DNA from: DATKPC01 sp035524275
GTDB taxonomy: Bacteria; Pseudomonadota; Gammaproteobacteria; Burkholderiales; Burkholderiaceae_F
NCBI GenBank assembly: GCA_035524275.1
Contig: DATKPC010000119.1
Coordinates: 1 to 48,278 of the forward strand
Direction: 5' to 3'
Length of the DNA stretch: 48,278 bases
This document shows, piece after piece, positions 8,403-17,269 of this stretch. How positions within the stretch are numbered: position 1 is the stretch's first letter; the number at the start of each line of letters is the position of its first letter. The position numbers and the translations under genes were made by a program. Below the pieces are notes generated by a model. That model worked only from the letters and a program-made list of their open reading frames with translations. It was not told the origin of the DNA and did no database searches.

Positions 8403-11400
8403 TCAGGACGCCCCGGCCGCGGTCGGCAGCCACTGGTGCAGCTTGGCGTACAGGTCTTCCGGATCCACGGGCTTGGTCAGGAAGTCGTTCATGCCCGCCG
8501 CGAGGCATGCGGCCCGATCGTCGTCGAAGGCGTTCGCCGTCAGCGCGACGATCGGACGGTCGCGCCACCCCGGCAGGCGACGGATCGCGCGACTCGCCTC
8601 GACGCCGCTCATGACCGGCATCTGCATGTCCATCAGGATCAGGTCGTAGTCTGTCGCGCGCGCCTTCTCGACCGCGATCTCGCCATTGGCGGCGACGTCG
8701 ACCCGCACGCCGGCTCCGCGCAGGAGTTCGCGGACGACTTCGACGTTGACCGGATTGTCCTCCGCGAGAAGGACGTGCGCGCCGCCGTGGGCGTTCGGCA
8801 CGCCGCTCGCGGCGAGCGCCATCGGCAGCCCGGGTTGCGCCGCGCCGCGATCGCCGCGCTCGAGGCGCGCGGTGAACCAGAAGAGGCTGCCCCGTCCGGG
8901 GGTGCTTTCCGCGCCGACGTCGCCGCCCATCAGCATCGCCAGGCGCTTCGCAATGGCCAGGCCGAGCCCGGTGCCGCCGTACCGGCGCGTCGTGCTGGAA
9001 TCGGCCTGCTCGAATTCCCCGAAAAGCCTGTCGAGCTGCTCCGGCGGTATGCCGATGCCCGTATCCTCGACCTCGAAGCGCACGACGAGACGGTCGCCGG
9101 CATCCGCCAGCAGGCGTCCGCGCAGCGTGACCGTGCCACGCTCGGTGAATTTCACGGCGTTGCCGGCGAAGTTCAAGAGCGCCTGCCGGATCCGCGTGAG
9201 ATCGCCCTTGACCCACAACGGCGACGAGCCTTGGTCGACCTCGACGCTCAGGCCCTTCGCGTGGGCGGCATCCTTGATCAGCGAGTGCACGTGGTCGACG
9301 ACGACGCCGATCGCGAAGTCGCGGCGCTCGAGCGTCAGCTTGCCGGCCTCGATCTTCGACAGGTCCAGGATGTCGTTGATGATCGACAGCAGGTGCCGGC
9401 CGGCATCCTCGACCTTCTGCAGCCGCTCCGCCTGCGACGACGTCAGCGTCTCGTTGCGCAGCAGGTGCGTCATCCCGAGGATCGCGTTCATCGGCGTGCG
9501 GATCTCGTGGCTCATGTTGGCGAGGAACGCACTCTTCGCGCGCGTCGCCGCTTCGGCCGCCGTCCGCGCCTCGTGCAGTTCGGTGACGTCGAACAGCCAC
9601 GCCAGCGCCGCCGCCTGTCCGTCGTACTCGATCGGCATGTAGGAGGCGAGCGCCCAGGCGTGCGGGACCTCGGGCCGGTCGGGCAGGTGCAGCTCGACGA
9701 GGCGGTTGACGACCGGCTCGCCGCGGCTCAGCGCCGCGCGGACCTCGGCGAACACGGCGGGATCGACGTAGCAGCTGCCGATGTCCAGTTGCATCGCGTC
9801 GCGTTCGCTGCGGCGGACCAGCGCGCAGAAGGCGTTGTTCATGAACAGCACGCGGTCGTCGCGCAGTCCGGCGACGCGCACGGCCATCGGCGAGGCGGCG
9901 AGCACGCGCCGCAGGTTCTCCTGCTGCCGCCGCTGGTGCGAGTGGTCCACCAGCACCGAGCGCGTCTTCGAGACACGACCCTGGTCGTCGCGCAGTGCCG
10001 TGGCCGACACCAGCACCGGGAACGTGCTCCCGTCGGCCTTCCTGAACTCGATCTCGAGCTCCTGGAGCGAACCGTCCGCGAGAATCCGCGGAAACAGCGC
10101 CTCGAACTTCTCCACCGCCGCCGGCGTCATGAATTCGGTGATGCGCTTGCGGCCGACGACCTCGTCGCGGCGACATCCGAACCACTCGAGTTCGGTGTCG
10201 TTGATCCGGACGATCGTCCCGTCCGGCGCCAGCGAGTGGTAGCCGCAGGGCGCGTGGTTGTACAGATCGTCGAGGTCCTCGGCCTGGCGCCGGAGCTGCA
10301 GCTCGGCCGCCTTCAACTCCGAGATCTCGGTCGCCGAGACGAAGACGCCCGTCACTTTCCCGCTGGCGCGGTCGGGCGTCAGCGTGACGAGAAGCGTCCC
10401 GGTCGTTCCGTCCGGCCGGACCACCTGCCGCTCGTACGTCTGCGGTTCGCCGCGCAGCGCGCCCTCGAAGCGCACCGCTTCCGCGGCGTACGTCGCGGCG
10501 CCGAGCAGGTCCCGCAGCGGCATCCCGTGCATCTTCTCCGGCTTCAGCCCGTACCAGCTTTCGTAGGCGCCGCTCGCGAAACGGTTGCGAAGCTCGGCAT
10601 CCCAGTAGCCGATGATGTTGGGCAGCGAATCGGCGAGGCTGCGCAGGAACCGATGGCTTTCCGCGAGGCTGCGCATGCCCTTCTCGACGCCCTGCTGCAG
10701 CTCCTGGTTCTGCCGTTCGAGACGCCGCGCGCCCCAGACCAGCAGGCAGGAAATCGGGACGCCGAGCAGGAGCAGCGCCGCGGCGGTCTGGCGCCACGAC
10801 GACTCGAAATCCTCGGTCGCCCGGCCGACCGTCATCCAGAACGGCGAATGGCTCAATTTCCGATACGCGTAGACGCGTTCCACGCCGTCGATCGGCGCCA
10901 CGGTCTTGTAGGCGTAGCGGTCCTGCCCCGGCCGGGTCGCCATCAGGGAGCGGATCGTCGCCGACACGTTGCGATTGCCGATCCCGCTGTTGTCACCGGC
11001 AAGCGCCGGAAAACGTACGACCTCGCTCAGGTCGACCGCCCGCAGGTTGACGACTCCCGAGCGACCCAGGTCGACTTTTGCGAATTCGTTGCGGAACCTC
11101 TCGATCGGCATCGTCGCGAACGCGACGCCGAGGAACTGGCCGCCGGCGTCCTCGATCCGCCGGGCGACCACGAGCTCCCATTCGCCGGTCAACCTCGACT
11201 GGATCGGGCCGTCGTAGATCAGGTCGTTATCGCCGCCCTTCGCGCGCAGGAAATAGGCCCTGTCGGACAGGTCGAGGGTGCGCGCGTCGCGGACGCCGAA
11301 CGCGGTATTGAGGAAGTTGCTGCCGCCGCGGTCGATGATGCCGATGCGAACGACCAGCGGATTGTTCGGCGCCTCGCGACGAACCTGGTCGGCGAAATGC

Positions 11401-11660
11401 TCGAGTTCGGCGCCACCGAGGCGCGCGGCATCGGCGTAGCGCAGGCCGACCGAGAAGAGCGTCGCGTCGACCTGGTCGAAGTAGGCCTCGACCTGGTTGG
11501 CGAGCACGCCGGCGGTGTTTCCGACCTCGGCGAACGCCTCGTCGTAGCTCGCCGCGCGCTGGTTCCAGACGACGAGGCCGCCCAGCGCAAGGATCGCCAG
11601 CGCGGCCAACCAGGCCACAACGTGGAACTTCAGCCACCGCCTCGAAGCTGGAGCCTGCAA
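8403..11660 (-). CDS. Membrane-bound hybrid sensor histidine kinase with Cache-like sensor and PAS domains
   Basis: A 1085-residue hybrid kinase. Order of parts: membrane helix 11-31; periplasmic region 32-290 with a double-Cache (PDC) look; second membrane helix 291-313; PAS-like regions near 335-450, 460-575 and 580-695; HisKA with phospho-His718 in MSHEIRTP; HATPase with Asn834, DTGIG (866-870) and GGTGLGL; and a C-terminal receiver with Asp1011, acidic pair near 967-968 and Lys1063. No HPt domain is visible, so phosphate probably passes to a separate protein. I chose TTG 11660: GGAGAG lies 5 bases upstream and the first membrane helix follows directly; no ATG exists nearby, and the longer open frame would run through the divergent gene. 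Its ligand is unknown. Confidence 0.88.
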   Translation of the reverse strand: MQAPASRRWLKFHVVAWLAALAILALGGLVVWNQRAASYDEAFAEVGNTAGVLANQVEAYFDQVDATLFSVGLRYADAARLGGAELEHFADQVRREAPNNPLVVRIGIIDRGGSNFLNTAFGVRDARTLDLSDRAYFLRAKGGDNDLIYDGPIQSRLTGEWELVVARRIEDAGGQFLGVAFATMPIERFRNEFAKVDLGRSGVVNLRAVDLSEVVRFPALAGDNSGIGNRNVSATIRSLMATRPGQDRYAYKTVAPIDGVERVYAYRKLSHSPFWMTVGRATEDFESSWRQTAAALLLLGVPISCLLVWGARRLERQNQELQQGVEKGMRSLAESHRFLRSLADSLPNIIGYWDAELRNRFASGAYESWYGLKPEKMHGMPLRDLLGAATYAAEAVRFEGALRGEPQTYERQVVRPDGTTGTLLVTLTPDRASGKVTGVFVSATEISELKAAELQLRRQAEDLDDLYNHAPCGYHSLAPDGTIVRINDTELEWFGCRRDEVVGRKRITEFMTPAAVEKFEALFPRILADGSLQELEIEFRKADGSTFPVLVSATALRDDQGRVSKTRSVLVDHSHQRRQQENLRRVLAASPMAVRVAGLRDDRVLFMNNAFCALVRRSERDAMQLDIGSCYVDPAVFAEVRAALSRGEPVVNRLVELHLPDRPEVPHAWALASYMPIEYDGQAAALAWLFDVTELHEARTAAEAATRAKSAFLANMSHEIRTPMNAILGMTHLLRNETLTSSQAERLQKVEDAGRHLLSIINDILDLSKIEAGKLTLERRDFAIGVVVDHVHSLIKDAAHAKGLSVEVDQGSSPLWVKGDLTRIRQALLNFAGNAVKFTERGTVTLRGRLLADAGDRLVVRFEVEDTGIGIPPEQLDRLFGEFEQADSSTTRRYGGTGLGLAIAKRLAMLMGGDVGAESTPGRGSLFWFTARLERGDRGAAQPGLPMALAASGVPNAHGGAHVLLAEDNPVNVEVVRELLRGAGVRVDVAANGEIAVEKARATDYDLILMDMQMPVMSGVEASRAIRRLPGWRDRPIVALTANAFDDDRAACLAAGMNDFLTKPVDPEDLYAKLHQWLPTAAGAS

Positions 11661-11777
11661 TGGCGCTCTCCACCCGCGGGAGTTCCCGTGCGGCCGCGGC
11701 GCGCCGCTCTCGTGAACCGGAAAGGCTAAACCATGGGGCGCGTTTGTGGAAATCCGCGATGGCGCCGGTTCCCGACT

Positions 11778-11807
11778 CGGAGTCTCCCCGGCAGGCCCTA
11801 GACTCCG
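11778..11807. promoter_or_regulatory. Inverted repeat between the divergent kinase and aldolase genes
   Basis: CGGAGTCT (11778-11785) and AGACTCCG (11800-11807) form a perfect 8-base inverted repeat with a 14-base spacer. It ends 28 bases before the ATG of the D-threonine-aldolase-like gene, in the 175-base divergent gap. It could be an operator for a dimeric regulator or a leader hairpin of the plus-strand gene. Confidence 0.45.
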
Positions 11808-11835
11808 GCAGGTCTCGTACGCCCCGACGTGGGAA

Positions 11836-12987
11836 ATGACCGCGATGAATCCGGCCGCATCGATCGCCACCCTGGACACGCCGTGCGCCGTCGTCGATGT
11901 CGGCCGCATGCAGCGCAACATCCGGCGCATGCGGTCGCGCATCGACGCGCTGGGCGTGAAGTTCCGCCCGCACGTCAAGACGAGCAAGTGCCTGGCCGTC
12001 GTCCGCGAGCAGCTCGCCGCGGGCGCGAGCGGCATCACGGTCTCGACCTTGAAGGAAGCGGAGGCCTTCTTCGCCGCGGGGGTCGACGACATCCTCTACG
12101 CCGTCGGCATCGAACCGCACAAGCTGCAGCGCGCGCTCGACCTGCGTCGCCGCGGATGCGACCTGAAGATCGTCACCGACAATGCGGCCGCGGCGCAGGC
12201 CATCGTCGAATTCGGCCGGGCGAGCGGCGAAGTCTTCGAGACCTGGATCGAGATCGACGTCGACGGGCACCGCGCCGGCATCGCGCCGGAAGACGATGCG
12301 CTGATCACGGTCGCCCGCACGCTGGCCGCCGGCGGCATGCGCGTCGGCGGCGTGATGGCGCATGCGGGGGCGAGCTACGAGTGCGACACGCCCGAAGCGC
12401 GGACCGCCATCGCGGAGCAGGAGCGCGCCCTCACGGTTCGCGCCGCCGAGCGGCTGCGGGCCGCCGGCGTCCCGTGCCCGTCGGTCAGCGTCGGCTCCAC
12501 GCCGACCGCGCTGTCCGCGGCGCGGCTCGACGGCGTCACGGAGCTGCGGGCCGGGGTCTACGTATTCTTCGACCTGGTGATGAGCAACCTCGGCGTCTGC
12601 TCGGTCGACGAGGTAGCGCTCAGCGTGCTGACGACGGTGATCGGGCACCAGGCGGACAAGGGCTGGGCGATCGTCGATGCCGGCTGGATGGCGACCAGCC
12701 GCGACCGCGGCACGGCGCACCAGGCGCGCGACTTCGGCTACGGCCAGGTCTGCTCGGAGGACGGCGCCCCGCTCGAGGGCTACGTCGTCAGCGCGACGAA
12801 CCAGGAGCACGGGATCGTGTCGCGGAGCGGGGAGCCGGACCACCGCATCGCGCTGCGCTTGCCGATCGGCACGCGATTGCGCATCCTTCCGAATCACGCG
12901 TGCGCGACCGGCGCGCAGTTCCCGGCGTACCAGGCGATCGGACCGGATGGCACGATCCAGGCCTGGACGCGGTTGAACGGCTGGTGA
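11836..12987 (+). CDS. D-threonine aldolase / D-serine dehydratase-like PLP enzyme
   Basis: A 383-residue enzyme of the alanine-racemase-fold (type III) PLP family that cleaves D-3-hydroxy amino acids, such as D-threonine to glycine and acetaldehyde. Lys48 in RPHVKT is the expected PLP lysine. His354 and Cys356 in NHAC match the C-terminal divalent-metal ligands of D-threonine aldolase and eukaryotic-type D-serine dehydratase. ATG 11836 has GGGA just upstream; ATG 11845 is an alternative and the frame is open from 11746. A class II aldolase gene begins 57 bases downstream, suggesting a two-gene operon. The exact substrate cannot be told from sequence. Confidence 0.85.
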   Translation: MTAMNPAASIATLDTPCAVVDVGRMQRNIRRMRSRIDALGVKFRPHVKTSKCLAVVREQLAAGASGITVSTLKEAEAFFAAGVDDILYAVGIEPHKLQRALDLRRRGCDLKIVTDNAAAAQAIVEFGRASGEVFETWIEIDVDGHRAGIAPEDDALITVARTLAAGGMRVGGVMAHAGASYECDTPEARTAIAEQERALTVRAAERLRAAGVPCPSVSVGSTPTALSAARLDGVTELRAGVYVFFDLVMSNLGVCSVDEVALSVLTTVIGHQADKGWAIVDAGWMATSRDRGTAHQARDFGYGQVCSEDGAPLEGYVVSATNQEHGIVSRSGEPDHRIALRLPIGTRLRILPNHACATGAQFPAYQAIGPDGTIQAWTRLNGW

Positions 12988-13044
12988 CGCGGGCGTCGCC
13001 GCGCCGCGGAACGAACCGGCGGCGTCACCGACGACGGAGGCAGC

Positions 13045-13842
13045 ATGAACGCACCAGCAAAGGCACGCGGACTGCACATGCACGGCGAGCCGCGCGACCC
13101 GCATCGAAGCATCCCGCTGACGGACGCCGAGCGGCAGGCGCGCGTGCGGCTCGCGGCGTGCTATCGCGTGTTCGACCTGCTGGGGTGGACCGAACTCATC
13201 TTCAACCACGTCACGCTGCGCGTCCCCGGCCCGGAAACGATCTTCCTCATCAACCCGTTCGGCCTGTCCTATCGCGAAGTCACCGCGTCGAATCTCGTCG
13301 CGATCGATATCGAAGGCCGGCCGGTCCGGCCGACGGAACACCCGGTCAATCTCGCGGGCTTCGTGACTCACAGCGCGATACATGGCCAGGTTCCGGCCGC
13401 GCACTGCGTGATGCACACCCATACGACGACCGGGGCCGCGGTGGCCTGTTCCGAGGCCGGGCTGTCGCACGACACGTTCTACGGCGCGCAACTCTCCGGT
13501 CGCGTCGCGTACCACGACTTCGAGGGCGTCACCGTCAATCCGGACGAGCGGGCGCGCCTGCTGCGGGACATCGGCGACCGGCGCGTCGTCATCCTCCGCA
13601 ACCACGGGCTGCTGACGTGGGGCGAAACGCTGGAGGAGGCCTTCATGTGGCTCTGGACCCTGCAGCGCGCGTGCGATATCCAGGTCGCGTCGTCCGCGCT
13701 CGGTCGGATGACGCCCGTGCCGGAAACGGTCCGGCAGCAGACGCGCCTCGAGGCCGCGCCGCTGCTGCCCGAGGTCTGCAAGGCCGCGTTCGACGCGCTG
13801 GTACGCAAGGTCGACGCCGTCGACGCTTCGTACCGGGACTGA
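13045..13842 (+). CDS. Class II aldolase/adducin family protein
   Basis: A 265-residue member of the zinc-dependent class II aldolase/adducin family. His124 and His126 (MHTHT) and His187 (LRNHG) fit the three zinc-ligand histidines. The segment NLAGFVTHSAIH is typical of the adducin-like branch, whose members often have no assigned substrate. The start ATG is preceded by GGAGG. It follows the D-threonine-aldolase-like gene by 57 bases and is probably co-transcribed, so both may handle hydroxylated metabolites. Beyond its stop, GCCGTCG (13848-13854) faces CGACGGC (13857-13863) with only 2 bases between, a weak candidate terminator stem facing the converging next gene. Confidence 0.88.
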   Translation: MNAPAKARGLHMHGEPRDPHRSIPLTDAERQARVRLAACYRVFDLLGWTELIFNHVTLRVPGPETIFLINPFGLSYREVTASNLVAIDIEGRPVRPTEHPVNLAGFVTHSAIHGQVPAAHCVMHTHTTTGAAVACSEAGLSHDTFYGAQLSGRVAYHDFEGVTVNPDERARLLRDIGDRRVVILRNHGLLTWGETLEEAFMWLWTLQRACDIQVASSALGRMTPVPETVRQQTRLEAAPLLPEVCKAAFDALVRKVDAVDASYRD

Positions 13843-13892
13843 CGGCCGCCGTCGGTCGACGGCCGAGGCCGTTGCCGCGCCCGACGATCGGC

Positions 13893-14306
13893 TCAGCCGC
13901 GCGGCCGGCCTTCGACGTAGCGCGCGAAGTTGTCCAGAATCGCCTGCCAGCCGCCGCGCTGCTGCTCGACCGGATGCGTGGACTCGGCGTCGAACGTGAC
14001 CCGGACGTTCACGGTGCCCGGGCCGGGCGTGAACTCGACCTGCGCCGTGCGGTCGCCGAACGCATACTCGAGGCGTTCGTTCCGGACGATCCGCGTGTAC
14101 GTCCCGGCGAAATCGAATCCCATGCTGCCGTCCTTGGCTTCCATGCGCGAGGTGAACGCGCCGCCTTCGCGAAGGTCCACCGAAGCGGATGTCGTCTGCC
14201 AGTCGTCGGACGCCGCGTTCCAGCGCTTGATGTCGTCCGGGTTCGTGTAGGCCTTCCAGACGGCGTCCAGCGGTGCCGCGACGTTCGTTTCCACGGTGAT
14301 CTTCAT
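13893..14306 (-). CDS. SRPBCC/AHSA1-type START-like domain protein
   Basis: A 137-residue single-domain protein of the SRPBCC (AHSA1-like) fold. It opens MKITVETNVAAPLDAVWKAY and then NPDDIKRWNAAS, the classic first strand, helix and tryptophan motif of this fold. The final segment GGWQAILDNFARYVE is the long C-terminal helix lining the ligand cavity. Relatives bind hydrophobic ligands or act in stress responses, but most have no known substrate. I chose ATG 14306 because it fits the fold start exactly. It lies 26 bases downstream of the DUF6279 lipoprotein gene on the same strand and may share its transcript. Confidence 0.85.
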   Translation of the reverse strand: MKITVETNVAAPLDAVWKAYTNPDDIKRWNAASDDWQTTSASVDLREGGAFTSRMEAKDGSMGFDFAGTYTRIVRNERLEYAFGDRTAQVEFTPGPGTVNVRVTFDAESTHPVEQQRGGWQAILDNFARYVEGRPRG

Positions 14307-14332
14307 GGTGGGGCTGCTGGGCTCCGCGGGAT

Positions 14333-15256
14333 TCAGCCGGGACCGCCGTCGCGAACGCGCTCGATCGCGAGGGCGGAAAAATCCTCGACATATTGCGCCA
14401 GGCGCCGCTTCAGTGCCGCGCGCTGCCGCGCGCTCGAGGTCTGGATCAGCTGCGCGATCAGCGCCGCGTTCGCGCGCCGGTTGTCCTCGAGAAACGCACG
14501 GCGCGCGGGGTCGGCCGGCGACGGCAGGCTCGCGACGTAGTCGCGCACCCAGGCCGCCGCCTGGGCCTCGTCCGGCCGCTCGGAGCCGATGCGCCGCACG
14601 AGCGCCGCGAGGTCGCGCCCGCGCTGGTCGACTTCGTCGCACCAGTCGCGCGCCGCCTCCGGGCGCGCCTCCATGGACGCTCGAACGAGGTCCAGCTGCG
14701 GCGCCGTGAGGCCGCCGAACCAGGACGAGGCGCGGTCGGCAAATCGCTCGACGCGGCGCCCGACGTCGTCGCGATGGTCCTGCGGCCGGCACGACTTGGC
14801 CGCCTCGACGGCGAGCTTCTGCTGCAGCCTGTCGACCTGCGCCGGCTGCAGCGTCGCCGCGAGCTGCGCGAGGTCGGGCGCCGCCTGTTCGCCGATCGCC
14901 ACGAGACGATCGTCCAGCAGCCGGATGAAGCCCAGGACGTCGGCCGGCTCGACGGCGCCGCCGGAAACCTGCGCCTCGACGCCCTCCAGCGTCCGGACGT
15001 AATCCGGCAGCTGCGAAGCGCGGTGCCAGTCCAGCAGCGCCCGCGCCCGTTGCCGCAGGAAGTCGGCCTGCGCATCGTCCAGGTCGAGGTAGTTGTCGAA
15101 CGTGTAGACGAGCAGCGTGTCGGCGTTGTCGTAGCCGATCCGAACCGCGGTGCAGCCCGGAAGCACGACGAGCGCCGCCGCGCACGACGCGGCGGCGACG
15201 CGTCGCGCGACGTGGCGCGCGAACGCGATGCTACGATTCCCGGCCGACTCCCACAC
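14333..15256 (-). CDS. DUF6279-family putative lipoprotein
   Basis: A 307-residue protein with a hydrophobic signal segment ending in a lipobox-like LPGC (Cys about residue 35), so it is probably a lipid-anchored envelope protein. The part after the cysteine (RIGYDNADTLLVYTFDNYLDLDDAQ) resembles the DUF6279 family, which is helical and of unknown function. I chose GTG 15256, with GGAG ten bases upstream; no ATG suits the signal peptide. This puts its start only 16 bases from the divergent glmU start, so the two control regions overlap. The start is less sure than the family call. Confidence 0.75.
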   Translation of the reverse strand: MWESAGNRSIAFARHVARRVAAASCAAALVVLPGCTAVRIGYDNADTLLVYTFDNYLDLDDAQADFLRQRARALLDWHRASQLPDYVRTLEGVEAQVSGGAVEPADVLGFIRLLDDRLVAIGEQAAPDLAQLAATLQPAQVDRLQQKLAVEAAKSCRPQDHRDDVGRRVERFADRASSWFGGLTAPQLDLVRASMEARPEAARDWCDEVDQRGRDLAALVRRIGSERPDEAQAAAWVRDYVASLPSPADPARRAFLEDNRRANAALIAQLIQTSSARQRAALKRRLAQYVEDFSALAIERVRDGGPG

Positions 15257-15272
15257 CGCGTGCCGTCTCCCG

Positions 15273-16691
15273 ATGAACGTCGTGATTCTCGCTGCCGGCC
15301 AGGGCAAGCGCATGCGCTCGGGCCTGCCCAAAGTGCTGCACCGGATCGCGGGGCGGCCGATGCTAGCGCATGTCATCGACTCGGCACGGCAGCTCCTCGC
15401 GGCGGATCGCGGCGAGGCGACGGACGCTGCGCTTGCGGCGCGCGGCCACCGTATCGTCGTCGTCGTCGGCCACGGCGCGGACGCGGTGCGCGACGCCTTC
15501 GGCGGCGAGGCGGAGCTGCAGTGGGTCGTCCAGGAACCGCAGCTGGGCACCGGCCACGCCGTGGGGCTGGCCGCGCCGCTGCTCGACGGCGACGGCGCGA
15601 CGATCGTGCTCTACGGCGACGTGCCGCTCGTCAAGGTCGACACGCTGAGGACGCTGGCGGCGGCCGCCGCCGCGGGCGGCGTCGCCGTGCTGACGCAGCG
15701 ACTGGCCGATCCGACAGGCTACGGTCGCATCGTCCGCGGCGTCGATGGCGGGATCGTCCGCATCGTCGAGCAGCGCGACGCGTCGCCCGACGAGCAGCGC
15801 ATCGACGAGGTCAATACCGGCATCGTCGTGGCGCCCACCGGGCCGCTGAAGCGCTGGCTCGCGGCGCTGGACTGTCGCAACGCACAGCAGGAGTACTACC
15901 TGACCGACATCGTCACGGCGGCCTTGCGCGACGGCGTGCGCGTCAACGGCGTCACCCTCGCCGATCCGGACGAGGCCGCCGGGGTCAACAGCCGCGCCCA
16001 GCTCGCCGCCGCGGAGCGCTACGCGCAGTCGCGCATCGCGCGCGCGCTGATGGATGCCGGCGCCACGTTGCTGGATCCGGCGCGGATCGACGTTCGCGGA
16101 CGCCTCGACGTGGGGCGCGACGTGACGATCGACGTCGGATGCATTTTCGAGGGCGCGGTCGAATTGGGCGACCGCGTGACGGTCGGGCCGTATTGCGTGC
16201 TGCGCGACGTCCGCGTCGCGGCCGGCACCGAGATCCTCGGCTTTTCGCACCTCGATGGGGCGCAGGTCGGCGCGGATGCGCGCCTCGGGCCGTTTGCTCG
16301 GCTACGCCCTGGCGCGGAGATCGGCGACCGGGTCCACATCGGCAATTTCGTCGAGGTGAAGGCGAGCCTCGTGGAGGCCGGCGCCAAGGCGAATCACCTG
16401 GCCTACATCGGCGACGCGCGCGTCGGCGCCGGCACGAACATCGGCGCGGGTACGATCGTCGCGAACTACGATGGGGTCAACAAGCACCGGACCGACATCG
16501 GAAAGAACGTGCTGGTCGGCAGCAATGTCGTCCTGGTGGCCCCGGTGACGGTCGGCGACGACGCGACGGTCGGCGCCGGTTCGACGGTATCGCGCGACGT
16601 GCCTGCCGGGGAGCTCACGGTGGCACGGGCGCGGCAGGCCACGATCCGCGGATGGCAACGTCCGAAGCGCAAGCCGAAGCCGGCCTCGTAG
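15273..16691 (+). CDS. glmU: Bifunctional GlmU (N-acetylglucosamine-1-phosphate uridyltransferase / glucosamine-1-phosphate acetyltransferase)
   Basis: A 472-residue cytosolic enzyme making UDP-GlcNAc for peptidoglycan and lipopolysaccharide. The N-terminal pyrophosphorylase has LAAGQGKRMRSGLPKVLH (residues 6-23), the nucleotide-binding loop, and YGDVPL. The C-terminal left-handed beta-helix has many hexapeptide repeats and the acetyltransferase segments PFARLRPGAEIGD, GNFVEVK and NYDGVNKHRT. Length matches the family (about 456). ATG 15273 lacks a clear ribosome site; the open frame extends to 15150 but the family N-terminus starts here. It is divergent from the DUF6279 gene and converges on a small hypothetical gene. 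Confidence 0.97.
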   Translation: MNVVILAAGQGKRMRSGLPKVLHRIAGRPMLAHVIDSARQLLAADRGEATDAALAARGHRIVVVVGHGADAVRDAFGGEAELQWVVQEPQLGTGHAVGLAAPLLDGDGATIVLYGDVPLVKVDTLRTLAAAAAAGGVAVLTQRLADPTGYGRIVRGVDGGIVRIVEQRDASPDEQRIDEVNTGIVVAPTGPLKRWLAALDCRNAQQEYYLTDIVTAALRDGVRVNGVTLADPDEAAGVNSRAQLAAAERYAQSRIARALMDAGATLLDPARIDVRGRLDVGRDVTIDVGCIFEGAVELGDRVTVGPYCVLRDVRVAAGTEILGFSHLDGAQVGADARLGPFARLRPGAEIGDRVHIGNFVEVKASLVEAGAKANHLAYIGDARVGAGTNIGAGTIVANYDGVNKHRTDIGKNVLVGSNVVLVAPVTVGDDATVGAGSTVSRDVPAGELTVARARQATIRGWQRPKRKPKPAS

Positions 16692-16734
16692 CCGACGTCG
16701 CGGCGGTCCCGCAGGGCGCGGCGACGCCCCGGCT

Positions 16735-17058
16735 TCAGGCGTTCTCGACGAACTCCCGGTGCTCGGCGACGAGCTTGCCCAGTTCCGCCTGGAGTTCCGC
16801 CAGGCGGTGCTCGTGGCGCAGGATCGCCTGCCGCAACTGCCGCTCGCGGTGGCGGAAGTCCTGGGCGCGCCGCTGCTGGCGCGATCGCTCCTGGACCATC
16901 CGATTGAGCATCGCGGACGCCGGCACGCTCGGTTGCTGCGGTGCGCTGGCGGCGGACTTCGGCGGCAGCGGCGCCAGGTGCAGCGCCGCGCGATAGGAGG
17001 CCAGCAGCGCCAGTGCCATGTCGCGGCCGGCGGGCATTGAACTCTTGGCTCGAACCAT
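16735..17058 (-). CDS. Small basic hypothetical protein with a predicted coiled coil
   Basis: A 107-residue protein that I do not recognise. The first half is rich in Ala, Pro and Ser; residues about 52-105 are charged and helical, with regular Leu spacing in RHRERQLRQAILRHEHRLAE, suggesting a coiled coil. The start ATG 17058 has GAGGAA nine bases upstream, which supports expression. No signal peptide or membrane segment is visible. It is divergent from nasT across 211 bases and converges on glmU. The longer frame open to 17574 is the reverse of nasT and is not used. Confidence 0.6.
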   Translation of the reverse strand: MVRAKSSMPAGRDMALALLASYRAALHLAPLPPKSAASAPQQPSVPASAMLNRMVQERSRQQRRAQDFRHRERQLRQAILRHEHRLAELQAELGKLVAEHREFVENA

Positions 17059-17113
17059 GCTCGTGTTTCCTCGCTCGCGGTCTCGACCGCTCCTCGTCTG
17101 GTTAATCGGAAGA

Positions 17114-17127
17114 ATTGCCGCCGCAAT
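17114..17127. promoter_or_regulatory. Short inverted repeat upstream of nasT
   Basis: ATTGC (17114-17118) faces GCAAT (17123-17127) across CGCC in the 211-base gap between the divergent small gene and nasT. It lies in the least GC-rich part of that gap, near GTTAAT. It may be an operator for either gene; the arms are short, so chance is possible. Confidence 0.25.
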
Positions 17128-17269
17128 GACCGCGCGTTCACGGGATGAAAGGGGATGACAATTCAATGGATGGTCCGCCCCAGGAATTCGGGGAAACCCG
17201 GAACGGGATCGCGGCCGGGGTCGGGACCCCCGCGTCCGGCGCGACCACGGTCGGCGTGACGACGGCCTG

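Noticed and set aside
8280..11729. Very long plus-strand open frame (1149 codons) opposite the sensor kinase
   Set aside because: It is the reverse shadow of a clear kinase gene in GC-rich DNA; its product is Arg- and Asp-rich with no recognisable domain.
11227..14391. 1054-codon minus-strand open frame across the aldolase genes
   Set aside because: It overlaps three well-supported genes on the other strand or frame and shows no family motif.
16692..16734. Rho-independent terminator between glmU and the small gene
   Set aside because: CGTCGC/GCGACG arms are far apart and there is no T-run.
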